Shown: one piece after another, positions 51,552-59,578 of the stretch
How positions within the stretch are numbered: the stretch's first letter is position 1
How the letters are laid out: each line of letters begins with the position of its first letter
From: Bacillota bacterium
GTDB lineage: Bacteria > Bacillota > Clostridia > Oscillospirales > Oscillospiraceae
NCBI GenBank assembly: GCA_023386265.1
Contig: JAEWKA010000004.1
Span: 434,001-498,000 of the forward strand
Length of the DNA stretch: 64,000 nt
Direction: 5' to 3'
Notes under the pieces: generated by a model
The model's input: only the letters and a program-made list of their open reading frames with translations
Told to the model about the DNA's origin: nothing
Database searches by the model: none
Position numbers and translations under genes: made by a program

Positions 51552-51576
51552 GGGACAGAGCGTAAGCCTCTGTCCC
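51552..51576 (+). terminator. terminator after AraC/GyrI copy 1
   Basis: A 9-bp stem GGGACAGAG/CTCTGTCCC with a 7-nt loop, then CGCTTTTTATTTT. Confidence 0.75.
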
Positions 51577-51661
51577 CGCTTTTTATTTTACAAGGATTCA
51601 CATCCATCGAAATGTGTGGTAAAATCTTGATATAATATTATGCTTGAATGGAGCTTCGCCA

Positions 51662-52555
51662 ATGGCAAATTATAAAGAAATGACCTGTTCATCGGCTTGC
51701 AACAAATTAAAGAGAAGCTTTCCTTTTGCTTATGACATGAATATTTATCGAGGCTGCGAGCACGGCTGCAAGTACTGCTTTGCCATGTATTCGCATCAAT
51801 ACTTAGGCTCCGAACAATACTTCAGTGATATTTATATAAAAACGAATATCGTGGAACAACTTGAAAAGCAGTTATCATCTCCTTCATGGAAAAGAGAGGT
51901 CATAAGTATCGGCGGCGTGACAGACAGCTATCAGCCGATTGAAGCCGAGTATAAGCTTATGCCAGACATACTGCGCCTTTTTATTAAATACAAAACCCCC
52001 TGCATCATCTCCACGAAGTCCGACCTCATTCTGAGGGACTATGACCTCATCGCGGAGCTTGCCTCAATCACCTATGTCAATGTCGCGGCGACGATTACCT
52101 GTATGGATGAAAGCCTCCGCAAAAAGATTGAGCCGGGCGGTGCTCCTTCCCTAAAGCGCTTTGAAATGCTTAAGGAATTCTCAAAAACCGATGCCTGCAC
52201 CGGCCTGCACGTAATGCCGATTATTCCCTATCTGACCGACACTCGAGAAAACATCGATTCGCTTTATTCTCACGCAAGTGACAGTGCGGTTAAATACGTT
52301 TTACCGGGCGTTTTGTATCTCCGCGGAAAGACGCGCGGAGCTTTCTTTGATTTTATACGCAGCGATTATCCAGAATTATGTAAACCGCTTACCGACCTAT
52401 ATAAAACCGGTGGCGCGGGTAAAGAATACAAGGATTCGCTATATCCAATGGTGAATGAGCTTCGTTCAAAGTACAAGCTTTCCGGTAACTATAGCGCTCC
52501 TATGAAAGAGAAACTCAAAAAGTCGGAGTGTGAGCAAATATCACTTTTTGATTAA
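51662..52555 (+). CDS. radical SAM protein of the SPL (spore photoproduct lyase-like) family
   Basis: The protein has 297 residues from the ATG at 51662. The radical-SAM cluster motif is CEHGCKYC within NIYRGCEHGCKYCFAMY. ISIGGVTDSYQPIEAEYKLMPDIL and LHVMPIIPYLTD follow, as in the SplB-like/Rv2578c group. True spore photoproduct lyase has a longer N-terminal region, so the substrate is not established. It lies between two AraC/GyrI regulators. Confidence 0.85.
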   Translation: MANYKEMTCSSACNKLKRSFPFAYDMNIYRGCEHGCKYCFAMYSHQYLGSEQYFSDIYIKTNIVEQLEKQLSSPSWKREVISIGGVTDSYQPIEAEYKLMPDILRLFIKYKTPCIISTKSDLILRDYDLIAELASITYVNVAATITCMDESLRKKIEPGGAPSLKRFEMLKEFSKTDACTGLHVMPIIPYLTDTRENIDSLYSHASDSAVKYVLPGVLYLRGKTRGAFFDFIRSDYPELCKPLTDLYKTGGAGKEYKDSLYPMVNELRSKYKLSGNYSAPMKEKLKKSECEQISLFD

Positions 52556-52647
52556 TTTCGCTCCCATACACAACTCGCTTTTTCGGGCAGAGAATGCGAG
52601 GACATTATTTTGAATTCTGTTAAACTCTGATTATAGAAGGTGATGCA

Positions 52648-53508
52648 ATGGATTGGCTTGAAAGACTGAATCAAGCGATTAACTACATGGAAAACAATTT
52701 GAGCGGAGAGATAAGCGTCGACCACGCTGCGCAAATCGCCTGCTGCTCAGCTTTCCACTTCCAGCGTATGTTCTCCTACATCGCGGGTATCCCGCTTGGC
52801 GAATACATACGCCGAAGAAGAATGACCGAGGCGGCGTTCGACCTGCAAAAAAACGGACTTAAGGTAATTGACGCGGCTCTCAAATACGGTTACGACTCTC
52901 CGACTGCTTTTAATCGTGCGTTTCAGAGTGTGCACGGGGTCTCCCCCGCCGGATCTCGCTCGGAAGGAGTATCGCTTAAGGCATATCCACGCATCAGCTT
53001 CAAAATTTCAATCAGAGGAGATGCCGAAATGAATTACAAAATTGAAACTAAAGAAGCGTTCAGGATTGTCGGACCCAAAAGACATTACAAAATGGACGTG
53101 GAGGGAAACTTTGCGGAGGTACCCCTGTTCTGGCAGGAGATGCATCAGGCTGGCATAGTGCCCAAGCTTTGCGAGCTGATGAATCATCCCCCCTACGGAA
53201 TCCTAGGGGTCTGCACCTGCATGAACGGCAAGGACTTCGACTATTACATTTCCGTTGCGTCCGATAAGCCCATTCCAGAGGGGATGTCGGAATATGAAGT
53301 ACCGGCTACGACCTGGGCAATCTTTGAATGCGTCGGCGCGATGCCGAAGGCGATACAGGAGCTTCAGACGAGAATAGTGTCCGAGTGGCTGCCGGTATCC
53401 GGCTATGAATATGCCGATGCGCCGGATATCGAGATCTATTCAGAAGGAGACATGTCTTCTCCGGACTATAGGAGCGAGGTCTGGCTGCCCGTTATAAAGA
53501 AAAAATAA
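52648..53508 (+). CDS. AraC-type regulator with a GyrI-like effector domain (copy 2)
   Basis: The protein has 286 residues. AraC double HTH at about 8-108 (ISVDHAAQIACCSAFHFQRMFSYIAGIPLGEYIRRRRM), then a GyrI-like effector domain from about 128 on. GAGGAG stands 8 bases before an in-frame ATG at 53029, exactly where the effector domain starts. It is a paralogue of the gene at 50636. Likely a sensor of small amphipathic ligands. Confidence 0.9.
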   Translation: MDWLERLNQAINYMENNLSGEISVDHAAQIACCSAFHFQRMFSYIAGIPLGEYIRRRRMTEAAFDLQKNGLKVIDAALKYGYDSPTAFNRAFQSVHGVSPAGSRSEGVSLKAYPRISFKISIRGDAEMNYKIETKEAFRIVGPKRHYKMDVEGNFAEVPLFWQEMHQAGIVPKLCELMNHPPYGILGVCTCMNGKDFDYYISVASDKPIPEGMSEYEVPATTWAIFECVGAMPKAIQELQTRIVSEWLPVSGYEYADAPDIEIYSEGDMSSPDYRSEVWLPVIKKK

Positions 53509-53511
53509 TGC

Positions 53512-53544
53512 AAAAACAGCGAGCCGAAACGGCTCGCTGTTTTT
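53512..53544. terminator. bidirectional terminator after AraC/GyrI copy 2
   Basis: A 15-bp stem (AAAAACAGCGAGCCG and complement, 3-nt loop) between two convergent genes. Confidence 0.85.
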
Positions 53545-53548
53545 ATAC

Positions 53549-54292
53549 TTACTCCCACCTGAAAAACCGTATTGAGACGCCGACGCAGATGATGGCAAGC
53601 ACAGACATAACGAAGATCGGCAGCAGAACGCCATCCGAAGGAAGTCCGAGAGAGGTGACTTTCAGAAGCTTTATCCCCTGCGTTAGCGGCATAAAATCCG
53701 CTACCTTTTGCAAGGCCTTCGGCATGACTTCATAGGGCAGCGTCGTACCCGAAAAAATGAGCATCGGAAAATAAAGCACACAACAAAGAATGTTTGCCGT
53801 CTTCACATTCGGCGAAATGCCGCCCACCATCATTCCGATGCTGAACATCGAAAGCAAAACAAGCAGATACGCTCCAATAAACTGGAGCCATGCCCCACCG
53901 AACGTACAGCCGAAGAAAACCCTAGCAGTTATGTAAACCAATAGCAACGAGACAAGAGCATATAGCGTGTAGATTGCGACCAGCACCAATAGTATCATCG
54001 TCGGACTTACAGGCGTAACCTTGAACCGCTTTAGAATTTTTTTGTTTCTGTAATCCGACACGACCAGCGGCAGCCCCATCACTCCGCCGGCACATACGGC
54101 TATCGCAGCAACCGCACCGAAGGATTGCTCCAGAAAACTATAGCTTGCTCCGCTGAAGGCGGGCTTGCTGCCATAGATGATACCGAGGATGACCATCACG
54201 ACAACCGGCATACAAATCGCGAAAATCACCATGTCCATGCCGCGAAGCGAAAGCTTCAGCTCCGTTTTAAAATGTGTTCCGAATGCCTTCAT
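53549..54292 (-). CDS. ABC-2 type exporter permease
   Basis: The protein has 247 residues with six membrane helices. GGVMGLPLVVSDYRNKKILKRFKVTPVSP between helices 2 and 3 and FSGTTLPYEVMPKALQKVADFMPLTQGIKLLK near the end are ABC-2 hallmarks. It exports a drug, lipid or peptide with the ATPase encoded just before it; the genes overlap by 4 bases (ATGA-type coupling). Confidence 0.9.
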   Translation of the reverse strand: MKAFGTHFKTELKLSLRGMDMVIFAICMPVVVMVILGIIYGSKPAFSGASYSFLEQSFGAVAAIAVCAGGVMGLPLVVSDYRNKKILKRFKVTPVSPTMILLVLVAIYTLYALVSLLLVYITARVFFGCTFGGAWLQFIGAYLLVLLSMFSIGMMVGGISPNVKTANILCCVLYFPMLIFSGTTLPYEVMPKALQKVADFMPLTQGIKLLKVTSLGLPSDGVLLPIFVMSVLAIICVGVSIRFFRWE

Positions 54293-55017
54293 ACTCTTTC
54301 ACCCTCTTCCTCGTCAGCCAGTCGGAGATAAGCGTCCTCAAATTTTTCACAGCCGCTAGCCGCAATCGCCTCGCTGACTGTTCCGCAAAACACGCTTTCA
54401 CCGTTTTTCAGTATCATAATCCTGTCGCAGAGAGCCTCCACCTCATCCATAAAGTGCGAGGTCAGGAGTATTGTCATTCCTTTTTGCTTCAACTCGGAAA
54501 GGCACTTCCAGACCTCCCTCCTCGCCCTTGCGTCCAATCCGGTCGTCAGCTCGTCCAGAAACACGACCTCGGGATTCGGGATGAGTGCCAGAACTATGAA
54601 AAGCCGCTGCCGCTGCCCTCCGGATAGCTCGCTGACAGGGCTTTTGACCTTTTCCGAAAGCCCGAACCGGCGGAGCAGCTCGCCGTAGTCCGCCGCGTTT
54701 TTATAAAGCGACGCAGTCTCCTCGCATAGCTCGCTTACCAAAATTTTTTCCTGGTAGCTGGATTCTTGAAACTGTACCCCTACGCGTTCAAACAGTATCT
54801 TCCGTTTGCGATACGGGTCAAGTCCGAGAACGGTCGCTTCTCCCCTGTCCGCCTTTTTCGTTCCCATAATGCATTCGATTGTCGTTGTTTTTCCTGCGCC
54901 GTTCGCTCCGAGCAGCCCAAAAACCTGTCCTCGTTCGACCTCAATGCTGACATTTTCGATTGCCCTAACGCCGTTGTAGGATTTGCATAGATTTTTTGCT
55001 TCGATAGTATTAACCAC
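54289..55017 (-). CDS. ABC exporter ATP-binding protein
   Basis: The protein has 242 residues with Walker A GANGAGKTT, signature LSGGQRQR, Walker B VVFLDELTTGLD (Leu where Pro is usual) and the H-loop His in LLTSHFMDE. It powers the permease. It lies downstream of the MerR gene with a terminator between, so it probably has its own promoter in 55018-55107, where AACACG occurs twice, 20 bases apart (55050 and 55070). Confidence 0.92.
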   Translation of the reverse strand: MVNTIEAKNLCKSYNGVRAIENVSIEVERGQVFGLLGANGAGKTTTIECIMGTKKADRGEATVLGLDPYRKRKILFERVGVQFQESSYQEKILVSELCEETASLYKNAADYGELLRRFGLSEKVKSPVSELSGGQRQRLFIVLALIPNPEVVFLDELTTGLDARARREVWKCLSELKQKGMTILLTSHFMDEVEALCDRIMILKNGESVFCGTVSEAIAASGCEKFEDAYLRLADEEEGERV

Positions 55018-55107
55018 GTTAATTCCCCCTTTTGTAATCAGATTAACCTAACACGTTAAAAACTTCTTGAACACGGTTGGCATTTTACTGACTTTCTGTA
55101 CAAAAAA

Positions 55108-55133
55108 TAACACCAGACCAAAGTCTGGTGTTA
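55108..55133 (-). terminator. terminator of the merR gene, resembling the dyad upstream of merR
   Basis: A perfect 11-bp stem (TAACACCAGAC and complement, loop CAAA) with a six-base T-run on the minus strand. The right arm, AAGTCTGGTGTTA, is repeated exactly upstream of merR at 55929-55941. Confidence 0.75.
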
Positions 55134-55145
55134 AAGTGGAGGGTT

Positions 55146-55892
55146 TTATTTATATAGTTTTTTCATCCTGTGAAGTTTTGCGAGCATACCCCGCGCGTTT
55201 ACCTCCGCATCTCTGAGTGATGTTATAAGTCTGTCGCAAACCGAAATTATATCGTCGTCCGCTTCCGGAGTGTCAATTGTGGCGCGTATGTCCGTTTCCG
55301 GATTGCCCGAAACAGCGGAAAGCAGCCTCAGTATCGCAGAAAGTGAATAATTCGCGCAGCGCAGCGAACGAATTATTTTGAGCCTGCGTACATCCTCATC
55401 TGAGTAAACCCGATAGCCGTTTTGCCTGCGCTTCACCGTCAGCAGTCCGTTCAACTCCCAGTTTCTGAGGGTATCTATCGTAATATCAAGATAATCGGCG
55501 GCTTCCTGTCTGGTAAGGCAGAGACTCTCTGTCTCCTGATTCTCTTTAGTCAAGTGCCGCTCTGCTATCAGTATCGCTTCCTCCGCATTTTTCTGCTCTC
55601 TTTTTATACTACGCAGATATTCCTCCGTAAGACCTATTGCCCCGTCAAAATCGCATCTTGCCGAGGTTTTTATTATATCTATCGCTTTTTTCCGAAGTCC
55701 GTTCTGCAGCACTTCGACCTTGAGTGCCATTCTTGCAAGCTCGAACTGCTCGATATGCAGCGCCGTAAACACGCGGTAACCGTTCGACCTGCGTTCTGCC
55801 TTCGGGATCAGCTCAAGCTCCTCATACAGCCGTACCGTATTGGGATGTATACCTATAATTTCTGCAACCTGCGCTGTTTTATATGTTTCCAT
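55146..55892 (-). CDS. MerR-family regulator with two HTH domains
   Basis: The protein has 248 residues and holds two MerR-type winged helices. The first is at about 5-72 (TAQVAEIIGIHPNTVRLYEELELI, SNGYRVFT) and the second at about 126-193 (TRQEAADYLDITIDTLRNWELNGLL, QNGYRVYSDEDVRRL). A helical segment joins them and another ends the protein. Two HTHs on one chain differ from usual single-HTH MerR dimers and may allow one chain to recognise a whole site. No ligand Cys cluster is seen. It probably controls the adjacent ABC exporter. Confidence 0.88.
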   Translation of the reverse strand: METYKTAQVAEIIGIHPNTVRLYEELELIPKAERRSNGYRVFTALHIEQFELARMALKVEVLQNGLRKKAIDIIKTSARCDFDGAIGLTEEYLRSIKREQKNAEEAILIAERHLTKENQETESLCLTRQEAADYLDITIDTLRNWELNGLLTVKRRQNGYRVYSDEDVRRLKIIRSLRCANYSLSAILRLLSAVSGNPETDIRATIDTPEADDDIISVCDRLITSLRDAEVNARGMLAKLHRMKKLYK

Positions 55893-55916
55893 GCCCTCAC
55901 CCTCTCATGAATATTT

Positions 55917-55941
55917 TAACACAGATTTAAGTCTGGTGTTA
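55917..55941. promoter_or_regulatory. inverted repeat upstream of merR, candidate MerR operator
   Basis: TAACAC and GTGTTA flank a 13-base centre that also holds AGA and TCT in symmetric positions. It lies 25 bases upstream of the merR ATG and just before a TAAAAT-like -10 element on the minus strand. Autoregulation is plausible. Confidence 0.5.
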
Positions 55942-55973
55942 TTGTGAAGGTTATTTTTTTGAAGCTTTAGTAC

Positions 55974-56004
55974 AAAAGCACGCCGTTTTTATCGGCGTGC
56001 TTTT
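55974..56004. terminator. terminator after the 76-residue gene
   Basis: A perfect 12-bp stem (AAAAGCACGCCG and complement, loop TTTTTAT), T-rich on both sides. Confidence 0.8.
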
Positions 56005-56011
56005 TAGCATC

Positions 56012-56242
56012 CTATCGGAGCCACGGTTCGTTCGGGATAACCTTTTTTTCTCTCTCTTTTTTCGGCGGATCTCCCGGTATCGGCATACCGTGTATCTCCG
56101 AGTATGATTCCGCGTCTTCTTCGGAGAGCGGCGGAGTCGGCGTCAGTCCCGTCATCTCTGTCGATGACATTACCGATTTCATGTCATAGAAATTTTCATA
56201 TATCCTATCGTCTATGGGTCTGTGATTTTTGTCAGTATCCAT
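56012..56242 (-). CDS. hypothetical protein, short and probably disordered
   Basis: The protein has 76 residues, rich in Pro, Glu, Asp, Lys and Ser, with no hydrophobic core, signal or membrane segment. It begins MDTDKNHRPIDDRIYENFYD and ends NEPWLR. It has no recognised family. A GGTGG-type site lies upstream and a terminator follows directly, which supports it as a gene. Function unknown. Confidence 0.6.
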   Translation of the reverse strand: MDTDKNHRPIDDRIYENFYDMKSVMSSTEMTGLTPTPPLSEEDAESYSEIHGMPIPGDPPKKEREKKVIPNEPWLR

Positions 56243-56322
56243 TGACTACCACCTTCTTTTTAAGAGTAGCAGTAGTATTCCTCGAAAATCGAAATTTTAT
56301 CAGCGGAGACGCGCTAGGGTTT

Positions 56323-56742
56323 TCATCGTCCCCTGTGCTTTTCCTTTTGTTTTTGCTGGCGCAGTTCAAATTTGAACTGCTTCTCATCTTCCCTTCGCTG
56401 CTTCGTGCTTTCATTCCTCGCAAGCTTTCCCGCTTCCTGCTGCAGTTTCAGCGCCTGCTGCGATTTTGTACCGACTCCGCGCGTTTCAAGCTGTTTGTTT
56501 ATTTCTCGTCTCATTCGTTTTGGGTTTATCTCGGGTCTGCTTTTTATCTCGGCTTTGATTGCCGGACTGAAGCTCAGGTCGTTAAAGTTATTAATGAAAA
56601 ACTCATAGACCTCGCTGTCCTTCGGCTCCGCGCCGAAAGTTACCTTGCAGACCTCAAGTTTGCCCTCGAAAATACGCTCATAGACTCCGACCCAAAACGG
56701 TTCGTCATATAACACCGTTAGTCTGCTTTCGCTTTTTTGCAT
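56323..56742 (-). CDS. yjdF: YjdF family protein
   Basis: The protein has 139 residues from the ATG at 56742 (site AAGGGGGC). The N-terminal part, SRLTVLYDEPFWVGVYER, EVCKVTFGAEPKDSEVYEFF and FSPAIKAEIKSRPEINPKRMRREI, fits YjdF. The last 45 residues are a highly charged Lys/Gln/Arg tail. The function is unknown, but yjdF genes are the usual targets of the yjdF riboswitch, and a structured leader lies directly upstream here. This strengthens the identification. Confidence 0.85.
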   Translation of the reverse strand: MQKSESRLTVLYDEPFWVGVYERIFEGKLEVCKVTFGAEPKDSEVYEFFINNFNDLSFSPAIKAEIKSRPEINPKRMRREINKQLETRGVGTKSQQALKLQQEAGKLARNESTKQRREDEKQFKFELRQQKQKEKHRGR

Positions 56743-56764
56743 AACAAATGCCCCCTTGTTTTTC

Positions 56765-56852
56765 AGCGGAGAACGGACAACCAAGGAGGCAGGTTACTGA
56801 CAGTTAGGTTCTGTGCCCGGACTACCAACCGGACCGTGTTTTTTTCTCCGCT
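56765..56852 (-). promoter_or_regulatory. structured leader, probable yjdF-motif riboswitch
   Basis: On the minus strand AGCGGAGAA (56844-56852) pairs perfectly with TTCTCCGCT (56765-56773), closing an element of about 88 nt. Inside are a CCGG/CCGG pairing (GGTCCGG and GTCCGGG) and an unpaired-looking AACCTAACTGTCAGTAACCTG. It starts about 10 bases after the predicted RNA start and ends about 12 bases before the yjdF ribosome binding site, so control of translation is likely. yjdF-motif RNAs are known to bind azaaromatic compounds. The class is assigned mostly from gene context, not from a covariance-model match. Confidence 0.7.
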
Positions 56853-56868
56853 ATATTAATCTACTAAT

Positions 56869-56897
56869 ATAATATCTTAAATATTATTCTTTTTCAA
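56869..56897 (-). promoter_or_regulatory. promoter of the yjdF transcript
   Basis: TTGAAA, a 17-bp spacer and TATTAT on the minus strand. The start falls near 56862, just before the closing stem of the leader. Its -35 box lies inside the end of the mmcQ/yjbR gene. Confidence 0.55.
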
Positions 56898-57279
56898 TGC
56901 CTGCGCTCTGAATCTCTTCCTTTACTTTCTTCGTAAGCTTTGCGAACACGAGCGAATATGACCTGTCGCAGAGGTCGCGCAGCACATCGTCCGGTACTTC
57001 CCCATCCAGAAATATTGAGTTCCAGTTTTGCTTATCCATGTAAAAACCAGGGACTATATCCTGATATTCGCTTCTAAGTGCCTCCGCCAGAAGCGGCTCG
57101 CATTTGAGCTGCAAAAGCTCTCGACCATCATAGCCTTTGTACTGCGTCCCAGGCTGGCAAGTAGCTGCAAACATTTTTCCGCCAACCAGATAGCGGAACC
57201 ACTCCCATTCCGGCTTATAATCCTTGACGGCGCCCAACTTTGACAGTAGATACTCGTCAAGCCAATCGTATTTCGCCAT
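56884..57279 (-). CDS. MmcQ/YjbR family protein
   Basis: The protein has 131 residues with the CyaY-like fold of this family: WFRYLVGGKMFA, LLQLKCEPLLAEALRSEYQDIVPGFYMDKQNWNSI and LCDRSYSLVFAKLTKK. These small proteins are proposed to bind DNA, but the role is not settled. It is 10 bases downstream of the MBL hydrolase gene. Confidence 0.88.
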   Translation of the reverse strand: MAKYDWLDEYLLSKLGAVKDYKPEWEWFRYLVGGKMFAATCQPGTQYKGYDGRELLQLKCEPLLAEALRSEYQDIVPGFYMDKQNWNSIFLDGEVPDDVLRDLCDRSYSLVFAKLTKKVKEEIQSAGIEKE

Positions 57280-57289
57280 AGTGTTCTCC

Positions 57290-57910
57290 TTAGATGTTTT
57301 TTATCGGTTTGCCGTGCCCAACGTAAATTGTCTTAGCGCCGCTCTTTTTGATTTTTTTGACGCTTTGCCTCATCGTTTCCTCATCCTCAAAAATCCGTGA
57401 GCCTGTTGGGCGAAATATATTAAACATTGCGTCGCCGACGATAATGTCTCCGTCATCCGTCAAAACTCCGAGTGAGCCTTTGGTATGTCCCCGAAGCTCC
57501 ACAACATGAGCCTTCACGCCATATTTTGATAAATCCTCCCCTTCCTCAAGCAGAACATCCGGTGTAAAAAAAGAGTATGTAGATTTTTTCAAAACAAACT
57601 TTGAAAAGAAAGAGACTACCCTGCCGATAGGAGCTGGGCCAAGCAGAACACTATCTTCACCTCTACCGATTATCGGCACATCCTCTTTGCTCATTGCAAT
57701 CGGCACATTCAGCCTCTTTGCAAGATATTCTGCGGAGCTGACATGGTCGAAGTGTCCGTGCGTAAGCAGTATCAATTTGACATTCTTGTCTTTAATACGC
57801 TCCAAAATCTTCGGTCCGTCCTTATAATTGCAGGTGTCTATCAGAATTGAACCACCCTCGCCCGAAAGCAGGTAGCAGTTGGCATAGCTTATCTTGATTC
57901 TTTCGACCAT
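57290..57910 (-). CDS. MBL-fold metallo-hydrolase
   Basis: The protein has 206 residues from the ATG at 57910 (site TGGAGGG). The metal motif is LTHGHFDHVSS (HxHxDH), with more ligands in LRGHTKGSLGV, IIVGDAMF and VGHGKPI. It is in the glyoxalase II-like group of small hydrolases. The substrate is unknown. Confidence 0.9.
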   Translation of the reverse strand: MVERIKISYANCYLLSGEGGSILIDTCNYKDGPKILERIKDKNVKLILLTHGHFDHVSSAEYLAKRLNVPIAMSKEDVPIIGRGEDSVLLGPAPIGRVVSFFSKFVLKKSTYSFFTPDVLLEEGEDLSKYGVKAHVVELRGHTKGSLGVLTDDGDIIVGDAMFNIFRPTGSRIFEDEETMRQSVKKIKKSGAKTIYVGHGKPIKNI

Positions 57911-57989
57911 GTAGCAACCCTCCAAAAACGAAGACGTTTATCAGAATCTATCCGAAAATATAGTACATCAGCAGGCAAAAAAAGTCAAC

Positions 57990-58015
57990 GGTGCGAAGGG
58001 CTTTGCCCTCGCACC
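57990..58015 (-). terminator. terminator of the pseudopilin-glycosylase operon
   Basis: GGTGCGA-GGGC pairs with GCCCTTCGCACC with one bulge, followed on the minus strand by GTTGACTTTTTTT. Confidence 0.7.
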
Positions 58016-58026
58016 GCTGTTATCGA

Positions 58027-58512
58027 TTATTTGAGGCTTTTAGCAACCTGTTCCCAGGTTTTAATAAGCTTCTCCAAACTGCTGCCGGCATTTGCCGGAC
58101 TGGTAGAGGGCAGCTTTGTCGCCGGAATTCCCGTCTGCTGCAAGCAGTATGTTTTGTAGTATCTGTAAGACGTTCCGCCGTTTGTAAAAATATGTTTAAT
58201 ATCGGCGACTTGAGTTATTACCCTCAGGTCGTTCGGGATAACATTTTTTATTGAGGCGTCGTCCGAACCTTCGATATCGCAGAAAGCGATGACGTCCCAT
58301 AGAGCGATTCCGTTATCCAACAGCAGTGCCGTTTTTTCTTCCACAGTCACAGGTACGGGACAAGCGAAAAGCGCCGCCATTAAGCGCCAAAATCGGTTTT
58401 GTGGGTGACCGTAGAAAAACTGCACCTCGCGGGATTTAACTGACGGAAACGAGCCGAGTATCAAAATTTTTGAGTTTTCGTCAAATATCGGCGGTATCGT
58501 GTGCTGCAACAT
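58027..58512 (-). CDS. DNA-deoxyinosine (hypoxanthine) glycosylase, uracil-DNA glycosylase superfamily
   Basis: The protein has 161 residues from the ATG at 58512, or 170 from a TTG at 58539 that overlaps the pseudopilin stop (TTGA). Motifs are ILGSFPSVKSRE at the N-terminus, FYGHPQNRFW, and LPSTSPANAG near the end, matching family 6 (hypoxanthine-DNA glycosylase). It removes deaminated adenine from DNA. The overlap with the preceding gene suggests coupled translation. Confidence 0.88.
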   Translation of the reverse strand: MLQHTIPPIFDENSKILILGSFPSVKSREVQFFYGHPQNRFWRLMAALFACPVPVTVEEKTALLLDNGIALWDVIAFCDIEGSDDASIKNVIPNDLRVITQVADIKHIFTNGGTSYRYYKTYCLQQTGIPATKLPSTSPANAGSSLEKLIKTWEQVAKSLK

Positions 58513-58535
58513 TTGTAAATTCCGTTTCCCAATTA

Positions 58536-59345
58536 TCAAACAAGCCTAATCCAGTATCCACCATTTTGCGGCAGACTTTCCCACTGCTTATCGCTAGTAC
58601 CCAAATAAACATATGCCACGCCGTTTTCATAAAAAACATCACCGTTCATAAGGTGAGGCGACCAGCCTGTAGAGCTATTGTACGCTGATGAATCAATTAT
58701 ATGTGTTGGGTCGAATTCTTTAATAAAACTAATCGCTGACGGATTATTTACGTAATCCACTGCTTGATTCTTTGTCAGCCACGGATCATCCCACAAAACA
58801 AGATATGTCTTTCCATATTCATCTACCAATACCGAGCCCTTTGATAAATCTGTCAGATTTAGGCCGGATTCATAGGGATTGGCCGCACAAAAGTCCGTAA
58901 CTTGTTTGCAGGAACCCTTCCAGCTATCAAGAACGACTTCATGCGTCGCGGGGGTTCCAAATATTACAGTGCCAGCCTTGAGGATTATGACGCCTCCGCC
59001 CCCGGCACCTCCGGGGGAGCCGATTGCGCCGTGTACAGAGCAGACTATGCTTCCGTCCACGACAGCAAATGTTCCGCCATTAGAACATTTCAGGTTGTTT
59101 TTATCGGCAAGCATCTCGGGGATTTGGCCGTTAAGCGCCTGCGCAAGCGTTCCATTACCCTCGCTGGTCGACAGATACGTCTGATAGCTGCGCATAAACT
59201 CCAGTCGGCTGGCCTCGCAGGTTCCTTTAGAAGAAAACCCGATATATTGTGTTAAATTCGGCACAACAACGAGAGCTAGAACAGCAACGATCGAAAAAGT
59301 TACTATCAGCTCAAGTAGTGTTATACCTTTATTATTGCTTTTCAT
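58536..59345 (-). CDS. prepilin-type N-terminal methylation domain protein (orphan pseudopilin)
   Basis: The protein has 269 residues. The prepilin signature is KGITLLELIVTFSIVAVLAL near residues 6-25, with cleavage expected between Gly and Ile and Glu at mature position 5. The long helix is followed by a low-complexity region (GSPGGAGGGGV) and a large C-terminal domain with Trp-rich repeats (NPYESGLNLTDLSKG; WSPHLMNGDVFYENGVAYVY) that resembles a chitin/carbohydrate-binding fold end (GGYWIRLV). No assembly ATPase or prepilin peptidase lies nearby. It is likely a minor pilin or surface pseudopilin. Confidence 0.82.
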   Translation of the reverse strand: MKSNNKGITLLELIVTFSIVAVLALVVVPNLTQYIGFSSKGTCEASRLEFMRSYQTYLSTSEGNGTLAQALNGQIPEMLADKNNLKCSNGGTFAVVDGSIVCSVHGAIGSPGGAGGGGVIILKAGTVIFGTPATHEVVLDSWKGSCKQVTDFCAANPYESGLNLTDLSKGSVLVDEYGKTYLVLWDDPWLTKNQAVDYVNNPSAISFIKEFDPTHIIDSSAYNSSTGWSPHLMNGDVFYENGVAYVYLGTSDKQWESLPQNGGYWIRLV

Positions 59346-59578
59346 AAGTTCTGTCCTCGATTAAGTCGCAACGCGGAGGGAAATACCCGCACCGCATGGA
59401 TTAAGTGACTCCCCTGATGTAATTAAATGTGTTAAAAAAAGCTGAGCGCTTATTCTTTCGGATTCAGAAATATATCCTTTGCATAAACCTGCTACTTTTA
59501 GTTATACAACGAAATTCTTGCATATTAGTTCAAAAACCTACAAGTAACATTATTTTACTTCATATACCTTAGTTTTTT

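Noticed and set aside
59346..59572. A c-di-GMP riboswitch in the pseudopilin leader
   Set aside because: I looked for the GEMM-I GAAA-tetraloop/receptor core and the GEMM-II pseudoknot motifs and did not find them; only the length and gene context are suggestive.
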